A stretch of 64,000 nucleotides of DNA, taken from contig JAKULF010000001.1 of assembly GCA_022661535.1 (NCBI GenBank), forward strand, positions 3,596,001-3,660,000, written 5' to 3'. This DNA is from Eutypa lata (lineage: Eukaryota; Ascomycota; Sordariomycetes; Xylariales; Diatrypaceae). Shown piece by piece: positions 57,315-64,000 of this stretch. How positions within the stretch are numbered: position 1 is the stretch's first letter; every line of letters begins with the position of its first letter. A program made the translations under genes and the position numbers. Under the pieces are notes generated by a model. It was not told the DNA's origin. It searched no databases and was given only the letters and a program-made list of their open reading frames with translations.

Positions 57315-57551
57315 ATGTTTGCGCAAATTCCGGATGATATTGTCACGTATCTGGATATTCAAAATATATCGTCACTAGCCTTTCCCTCGTGTTGTTGATG
57401 ACAATGTCCCTGCAAATCGAGAACGATGGCATAGTAAATATAAAAATGCTAGAGAATCATCAGTGTTCGAAAACTTGACCAGAGCTTCTCGACATAGCCG
57501 CCACACTTCTTTAGGTCCTCATCTGGCTAAAGTGTCTACTAAAGGTGTCTA
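57315..57551 (+). pseudogene. F-box protein relic
   Basis: The frame from ATG 57315 reads MFAQIPDDIVTYLDIQNISSLAF before a stop at about 57400, which matches the opening of a fungal F-box domain (IPxDIVxYLDIxDISSLA). In the next frame, overlapping from about 57392, an open stretch of 53 codons follows (RVVDDNVPANRERWHSKYK...), ending at 57551. One frameshift would explain the break. The rest of a normal F-box protein is missing, so it is a relic. The match covers about 22 residues only, so the call is tentative. Confidence 0.35.
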
Positions 57552-58124
57552 ACCGTTCTATTTAATCCGATGACCATGGTCTTCCGCACCAAGGTTACGC
57601 ATTCTGCACTATGGCTAGCTGTCCTTGCCTTCTGGTAACAACTGGTCGTATGCAATTATCACTTGCATATATCTTTTTGAGCATGAAAATAAACTTCGTC
57701 TAAGCAAGACCAACCGCAGCCATTTTTCGGTTCCTCAAAAACGGAATTGTACATGTCTAGTATCCATCTGAATTTCTCATCCGCATTTCCTACACCTAAA
57801 CCTTTCAATCATCAATTCCTACACCGAAACTTAGATCACCATCACCCTCTTCATTCCCACTATTTACTTGATTAACGTCTCTTTACTCTACCTATTCGCA
57901 TCACTTCTATTGCCCCAGGCTTTGATATTTGACTTTTGATATAATCAACACCGGTCGGGATTAGCTAGTCTGATTTGCATACAGTTCACCTACCATTCCC
58001 CATTCCCAAGCCTCAATCAGGACTCAGTACACCCCCGCCATACCGCAGGATATTGTTGCCTACTGTATATAAGTAACCTCTATATTAAGGCTCAAAGTAC
58101 TATTTCTTCGAAGACTATTTCAAA
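57552..58124. other. Promoter and leader region of the 58125 gene
   Basis: 570 bases, pyrimidine-rich from 57760 to 57920, typical of a fungal leader upstream of an expressed gene. No gene recognised. Confidence 0.5.
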
Positions 58125-58955
58125 ATGGCATCTACTCGCAGTTCCCGCAGTGCCAGAACCAGAGCGTCTGTACCAGACCAAACCATCGACACTCCACCAC
58201 ATTCATCGGGGTCTAATGAACATCCTGCATCGCGTGGCACGTCTCCCGACCAGGCAGGCACGCCACCGACGTCTAATAACCATAAGCATGATGATACATC
58301 GGACATCATCACCTTTTGTCGAAGTCGATCACCTATTAGAGATAGACCACTTCCCGCGTCAGGTAGCACGTCGTCCCTAAGCAAGTCTCCATCTCACCAA
58401 GAGAAACCTCAAGAAGCCCAAGCGCGAGAGAAACAGATCACTACAATCACAACTACCACCATCAGCGACGACGCTAACGGTATCGCCTCTCTGGGACAGA
58501 TTCCAACACCAACTCCACTTGATATTGCCCCGGAACAACCTACCTCTGACAACAGCAGCTCCTCGGCTACCCTTCCAAAGGCTACCTTCGTGCCCCCTCC
58601 TCATTCTAGCAGTAGGCCCGACCTAGGACACCACAGTCTCGACACCTTCGGGCATCTGTTTCCCTCGAGCCCCGAGGGTCACATACAAATTCCTCCCACA
58701 ATTCCAAAGATACGTGGACCCATTCGCCACGTGCATCATAGACCGCACGTCCAGTCCTTCAGGACGGATTGCTTACCTTTGCCTAAGCAATGGCGCGGGG
58801 TCTGCCATGATTGCTACAGTAGGATCTGCGACGATTGCAAGAAGCAGTGTCCCGGTTCCATGCTGCATAGGGAGTGCCAGCAGCACCTGGGTGATCCTCT
58901 GTGCTACAGGGTCCTCCTTAGTCACGATTGGCATACTTGCCCACTTCATAACTAA
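58125..58955 (+). CDS. Unknown protein with Cys/His-rich C-terminus
   Basis: One exon, 276 residues. I do not recognise the family. Residues 1-215 are disordered and rich in Ser, Pro, Thr and His, with SRSRSPIRDR near 65, a possible SR-like phosphorylation site. The last 60 residues are ordered-looking and dense in ligands: C-x12-C-x2-C-x4-C-x2-C-x3-C then MLHREC, HLGDPLC and SHDWHTC. That would fit one or two zinc sites. Codon choice looks normal for coding sequence here, and the frame ends cleanly. The start ATG (TCAAAATGGC) is in good context. No membrane segment or signal is seen. Possible roles include nucleic-acid or protein binding, but none can be asserted. Confidence 0.7.
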   Translation: MASTRSSRSARTRASVPDQTIDTPPHSSGSNEHPASRGTSPDQAGTPPTSNNHKHDDTSDIITFCRSRSPIRDRPLPASGSTSSLSKSPSHQEKPQEAQAREKQITTITTTTISDDANGIASLGQIPTPTPLDIAPEQPTSDNSSSSATLPKATFVPPPHSSSRPDLGHHSLDTFGHLFPSSPEGHIQIPPTIPKIRGPIRHVHHRPHVQSFRTDCLPLPKQWRGVCHDCYSRICDDCKKQCPGSMLHRECQQHLGDPLCYRVLLSHDWHTCPLHN

Positions 58956-60017
58956 GTCTGTGACGGCATCTGGACTGGTTCGGTAGGGTGGAATAGCTTA
59001 TATGAAGTGCTATAATCTCTACAGGTTTTCCCTTGGTTTTCTTCTGTTGGATTCCCCACGCGAGCGAGCGTCTGAACGACGGTTTGTTTTTCGATACACA
59101 TCATCAGAATAGAACGGTGCATTTGAGAAGTTTCACTCTGTCGTTTTCCGATACCCTATTGACACGCGATTAGAGTAAGAGCCTCATTTTACGAAACAGC
59201 GTCAGTCTAGTTATATTACGGTCGCGATATGTTCGGCTGGCGTTGGAAGAAGTTGGATTTGGCTTTGATGAACCACGGCGGTCGGTCTTGTTCTTTAAGC
59301 TTGGACCAGGACATGTATATCATCGTATATGATTGGTTGATCATCATGTGTAGGGCTGGGTTAGGTAATGATTTTCAGCGGCAGCTAGTTAGTTAACTAG
59401 CAACTAGAGTAGTTAAATGCTTCGTTATTATTTTGTTATACAGCGAACTGTGTTTCCCTACATCTTCTATTACGATATGCTCAACCATCTCGTGGTTTCA
59501 AGTCAACTGCCTTCTAAATCAATCATATATACCTAGATTTCACATCGTATTGGAACTGGTTACCACATTCCTCTTCTACCAACGATGTTGACCTTATGCA
59601 ATACGAAGTCCGATTGCATGATATGATATGCCCAGACTTTCTGAGCAAGGGGTTCTCCGCATCAGCCGGTGAACTGATCCCTCTTCCGGCAGGTCACAGC
59701 GATAAGCATTATGCCTCTAGACTGGATACGGCACCTACTGCTACGCCCAATATCAACCGACCTACCGATTGTCAGTCATTAATCACTATCCCGTTGCGAT
59801 CAAGATAGGTACCATGCTGTAGACTAAAGTGCGTTGTCGGCCTGCATAGCCGAACAGGGGCTCGCGAGCTTTTTTTTTTCGCGCCAAGATCGCATGCAAT
59901 CAGACAATCAATAAAACCCCCCAGAACCCTCTTCCAGATGGCTAGACACGTCTACTATCCTGTCTGTCACGCGGGGTCTCCCACCTTGGACATATTTCAG
60001 CTTCACCGTCGTTGAGC
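58956..60017. other. Intergenic spacer
   Basis: 1.06 kb with no supported gene. A poly-T run (about 59869-59878) sits 150 bases before the protease start. Confidence 0.55.
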
Positions 60018-62230
60018 ATGTGGTTCCAAGATGTTGCTGCAGGCGAAGGTCGCCGCTCTACGGCCGCCACCGTGGCTGTTCTAGGCAGCTCGTTGCTGTT
60101 CGCCTACTCTGCCCAGGCAGCACCAGCACCAGTACCAGCACCATTCGCCGTTGTCCGGCAGGAGACGACGAGCGACCCGTTCGCGGTCATCGATCCTCAG
60201 AACTGGGTCAATCCCGACAACATGACGTGGGCCGACTACGTGGCGCCGCCGGGAACGACCTGGTCGGACCCCACGCGGAAGGGGTCGATCCGCAACTTCA
60301 ACATCGCGCTCGTGACGGTCGACTACCCGGACGAGGCGTTCGTGATCAGCCAGGCGGCCGGGTCCTCCGTCTTCGGCAACCCGCAGCCCATCGTGTCGGG
60401 GCTCGACCGGTCCGAGGTCCCGGCCTTCTACCGCGACCTCCTCAACACGCCCAACGAGCTCAACCAGGGCCACACGCTGCACGAGTACTGGATGGAGGAC
60501 TCGGCCGGCCGCTACGGCGTCGACCTGACCGTCTACGGCGCCTACGAGCTGCCCGACAAGTCGTACCAGTACGGCGTCGACACGAGCGGCTTCAACCCGG
60601 ACGCCTGCCCCGCCGGCGACGAGTGCACGTCGGACCTCCGCACCGACACGTTCGCCATCTGGCGCGCCGACGTCGGGGACGACGTCGCCGACTCGTACGA
60701 GCTGGTGTTCATCCTGTCGGCGGGCCAGGACGAGTCGTCGACGTGGCAGGAGTTCGGCGAGATGAAATTCCAGACCAAGGAAGACGTGCCCGACGAGTTC
60801 GGCCCTCCAGATGACGGCGCGCTCCCCAACTACGCGGCGACGCGGTACGTCGAGTGGAGCTCGTGGGCCGCGTCCTCGACCATTTGGCCCAACGCGGGCG
60901 GTGGCTCCTCGACCCAGGCCGAGAGCTCTGGATTGGGGACATACGCCCACGAGCTGACTCACTTGCTAGGCATCGGCGACAACTACAATAACCCCTACAG
61001 CGACCCCGCCCGTCGAGCTTACACCGGGCCCTGGAGCATGCTGTCGCGTGGCAGTTTCGGCGGTCCCGGCGGTCCTCACACACGATGGCAAATTCCGTCC
61101 CTACACGGTGGTTCTCTCGGCTGTCTTCACAGTAAGTTCTAAAAAAACAAATCGATGTTCTACCTTTCTCGTTCTGCTTTAGCTGTTTAGAACCTTCTAC
61201 AAAATATGATGGAAAATGATACACTAATTTGTTTTTACTCGTAGCCATGCAAGACAAGCTGCGAATTGGGCTCGTCGACAACTCGAGCGTGGTAATGGTA
61301 TCGCGCGACGAGCTGGCGAGCTCCGGCACCATCGTCGCGGAGATCACAGCGCGCAGCGTCGACCCGGGCGCCGACGGGCTCATGGGGATCTTGATCAGCT
61401 TCGGGGCGGACGGGGACCTCTCGCCGTCGTGCGACACGTCGGCGGAGCCGCTCTGCGACGGCGGCGGCTACGACAACTACAACGTGGAGGTGATCGACCG
61501 GATGGGGGCGGACTCGTTCACGCCCGACGCGGGCGTCATGGTCTCCAAGACCAAGGACCGCGACATCCAGCCCTTCCAGTGGACCATCGACGCGAACCCG
61601 CAGGACATCGACGTCGTCGACTTCTACCGCCCCGACGGCACCCCCTCCATGCTCTCCATCGGCGACTACCGCCAGCTCGCCGACGCCCTCTTCCACGCCG
61701 GCACCCGCAGCGGCTCCCTGTCCGAGCACGTCGACGAGCCCAACCGCCTCCACTTCTACGTCGTCGACGTCGCCCGCGCCGCCGACGACGGCGTCCTCCG
61801 CTATACCGTCGGCGCGCGCTCGCTCGACGCAAACAGCACCAGCAGCAGCAGCAGCACGAAATACGGACTCGCGCTGGGCGATGGGAGCATCGCCGGCGGG
61901 GCGAACTCAACGGCCGCTGTGACCACGACGGGCGTCACCTGCGCCTTCGAGCTCTCCAACACGGGGGGAGCGGACGCCAACGTTCAGCGCCGGGATCTCT
62001 TGTCGTATTTCGGCGACGTGTACCGCCTGAGCGCGCAGGTCGACGGCGAGGGGTGGCGTGTGCAGCTGCCGAATGCGCTGGCGACGGCGCCGTTCGGCGG
62101 GTCGACTACGGCGAATGTTGCGGTTGCCGCGGCGGAGAATGCTACGAGCAGTGCGGTTGTTACGCTTACCGTTACGTCGGAGTCGGATTCGACGGTTAGT
62201 GCTACGAAGGTGTGTCGGGTTGCGAAGTGA
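60018..62230 (+). CDS. Secreted M6-type metalloprotease domain protein
   Basis: Exons 60018-61131 and 61245-62230 around a 113-nt intron encode 699 residues. A hydrophobic stretch at about 15-35 (AATVAVLGSSLLFAYSAQA) is a signal peptide after a short hydrophilic leader. The domain resembles bacterial immune-inhibitor-A proteases (M6): NFNIALVTVDYPDE, a prodomain-like segment, YELVFILSAGQDESSTWQEFGE and the zinc motif HELTHLLGIGDNY with HExxH at residues 311-315. After it come GPWSMLSRGSFGGPGG (the Met-turn-like segment) and GCLHTMQDKLRIG. The C-terminal 300 residues are beta-rich with Ala/Thr/Ser repeats. Active-site residues are present, so it should be a working endopeptidase. Coding GC is very high. 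Confidence 0.87.
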
Positions 62231-62844
62231 TGGGTAAGTATGCAGATGTGTATATATGTAGGGTTCGCGGGTAGTGCGAATATGATATAGTAAGAAATGC
62301 AATAAATCTGTTTCCTGGAATTTCTTTACGTGGCAAATACCCGTTGACTAGTGTTTCTTTCTTTCTTTTTCTTCTTTTTCTTCTGTTTATTTTTTCTTCT
62401 TTTTTGCAATGCCCATTATGCCCCATATACGTTAATAGTCCGTCATACAAGCTTGCAGTTACACTCCCAGTCCCCGTTACATCGGCTCTACAAACTTATT
62501 ACCTGCAAGTATATGATTAAACCATAAACTAAGCTTTGAATGATTATAACAAGAATACTAATATATTAGACGAAAAGAGGATAAATCGACTGGATGTGCT
62601 TTTCTTCAAGCCCCTCATACCAAACGTTATGTTATCTCTTCAGGTAAATCCCAAATGCAACCATTGATTCACAAACGACCTGGAAACTTAAATGACAAGA
62701 TCAAACAAACAGAGAGGTCATAAAATTGGACTAACTGATTTATTGGATTCTGCATCATGGGGGTTATATGTACAACTGACTAAAAATAAACTTTTTGTTT
62801 GCCCACCCCCTAATATGCTAGATATATTACACCGATCCGAAAGA
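62231..62844. other. Convergent 3' spacer
   Basis: 614 bases between stop codons, with a T/C-rich tract at 62350-62406. No gene recognised. Confidence 0.6.
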
Positions 62845-63728
62845 TTATAACTCCTCCTTAGTAGACTCCGCCTTCGACTCCTTGGCTTTACTCCCGGCCT
62901 TCTTGAGTACCTGGGCAGCAATGGTAAACTCGATATCTCTGTCCTTGGGCCGCTTCGCCTTGCTGTGCTCCGTGGCCCACGCAACAACGGCACCATCGGA
63001 GGGGCTCGAACTGTACCTAGAGAGGTCCGATAGCGCGTCTATTCGATAAAAGGTCAGAACGATGTGCCCCGTCCATGTAATCCTACTCAATTAACAATAG
63101 AAAATATTCGTATGCACTCACCTACGCAGTCACTCCCCTCCGCCACCCATAGAGGCAAAGCGCGGTATATAGCGCCCGGGGCAAACAACACGACCTTATC
63201 TTTATCTTCAGGGTCGTCCTCCCCGGGCATCCGGGGAGTCTCGGGAGGCTTAGCAGTCCCCTTCACCGTCTTGCCCTTAGCTGTCCTCTCGAACACCGAT
63301 AACAGGCCATCATCAGCCGTCCCTTCGATCTCCTGCCGCTCGATCCAGGCGCGGACCGTGGCCGGCACGTCGGCGTACTCCATCAGCACGAGGTTGCGGT
63401 CGTAGCCGTGGGGGTCGACGCCGTCCCAGCTCCCCGGGTACGGCTTGTCTTTCAGCGTCTTCTTGAGCACGCCGCTGTAGGGCTCGAGCCCCTTGGGCGG
63501 CGGCAGCGAGAGGTCGTCCAGCAGGAACTCGGACGCCTGGAACGTCCGCTTTGCCTCGCATGCCGGCGCGAATCCGTCGACCGAGCCCGACGAGGCGAAG
63601 GGGTTGCTCCAGGGGAAGTCCTCCGGGCTTAGCTTTGTGGGCTTGCCGGCTAGTCGTGGAGGGGGCTTCTCGACGCATGTGGCCGTGGAGAGGAGGGCTG
63701 TTAGGAGGACGAGGGCTTCGGTCTTCAT
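62845..63728 (-). CDS. Secreted protein of unknown function
   Basis: Exons 63728-63122 and 63038-62845 around an 83-nt intron give 266 residues. The signal peptide MKTEALVLLTALLSTATC is clear. The mature part is hydrophilic with a few cysteines (APACEAKRTF, GSDCV), a central motif YPGSWDGVDPHGYDRNLVLMEYADVPATVRAWIERQE and a Lys-rich acidic tail (KKAGSKAKESKAESTKEEL). I recognise no catalytic motif. The layout (signal peptide, no membrane anchor, about 30 kDa) fits a secreted fungal protein, perhaps an effector, but this is only inference. Splicing restores DCVDALSDLSRY and is supported by GTGAGT...AATAG borders. Confidence 0.75.
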
Positions 63729-64000
63729 TGTTGGGATTGGGTGTAGGGTGGACTGGTTAAGAGATAAAAGAAATATACTGTGACTAAATAACAGAAGTGA
63801 TTTGTTTTCGAAGCGAGATGATGTATTTAAGTTTTGCCTTCCCCCTCCCATGCTATCTTGAAAGTGTTTTGCTGTCCTTCGGAATGCCTTCCGTTATTGC
63901 CTAATCAGGTCGTCTCAGAGTCGTGAATCGTTGGAGAAAGACAGACAAGGATTTCTCCAAATCCCCAATATTCTCCGCATCTATAGCGCATTCCGCTAGG
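63729..64000. other. Right edge, promoter of the minus-strand secreted protein
   Basis: Holds the 5' flank of the secreted-protein gene; too short to judge further. Confidence 0.5.

Noticed and set aside
60081..60962. 293-residue minus-strand frame
   Set aside because: Shadow of the M6 protease gene; composition is R/V/G/A-biased and there is no domain.

Overview
This window is nuclear DNA of a filamentous ascomycete, most likely a Sordariomycete. Genes are interrupted by short introns (about 50-370 nt) with GT...AG borders and CTAAC/CTGAC/CTAAT branch sites. They sit 0.3-4 kb apart on both strands, and the recognisable proteins are fungal types (GH11 xylanase, DUF1996, MAM33, TMA16, Cdc9, Exo1). 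The frequent TAGGTAGGTA-like motifs between genes and the ABA3-type cyclase would fit an order such as Xylariales, but that is only an inference. No rRNA, tRNA, CRISPR array or intact transposon was recognised.

Layout, left to right: aldose 1-epimerase (+), DNA ligase I (-), a Cys-rich membrane-anchored surface protein (+), a GH125-like six-hairpin glycosidase (-), a gene-poor 2.4 kb, a homologue of the fungal abscisic-acid sesquiterpene cyclase ABA3 (+), a GH11 xylanase (-), mitochondrial MAM33/p32 (-), a small Cys-rich protein (-), TMA16 (-) divergent from EXO1 (+), an Ariadne-type RBR ubiquitin ligase (+), a Prx5-type peroxiredoxin (+), a GH16 protein without a signal peptide (+), a PAP2 lipid phosphatase (-), about 3 kb of AT-rich sequence, a BAHD-like acyltransferase (-), about 4 kb of gene-poor sequence, an SDR (-), a small LEA-like mitochondrial protein (-), a 14-exon kinase-OTU-like fusion (+), a secreted DUF1996 protein (+), methylglutaconyl-CoA hydratase-like AUH (-), an F-box relic (+), a protein with a Cys/His-rich tail (+), a secreted M6-type metalloprotease (+) and a secreted protein of unknown function (-).

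The genes do not form one pathway. Housekeeping genes (ligase I, Exo1, TMA16, MAM33, Prx5, AUH) are mixed with secreted or surface enzymes for plant or microbial interaction (xylanase, M6 protease, DUF1996, Cys-rich proteins) and accessory genes (ABA3 homologue, BAHD, SDR). The ABA3 homologue has no P450 genes beside it, unlike the known ABA cluster.

The most unusual locus is 46675-51091. Splicing at 13 introns, all phase-compatible, gives a 945-residue protein. It has a non-RD protein kinase domain (Gly-loop, Lys, HFD, DFG and APE all visible), then a long Gly/Pro linker, then a C-terminal domain that I read as an OTU-like cysteine peptidase. Phosphorylation and deubiquitination would thus be coupled in one chain, which is the best candidate here for an undescribed system.

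All exon borders were worked out by eye from splice motifs and reading-frame phase, without transcript data.
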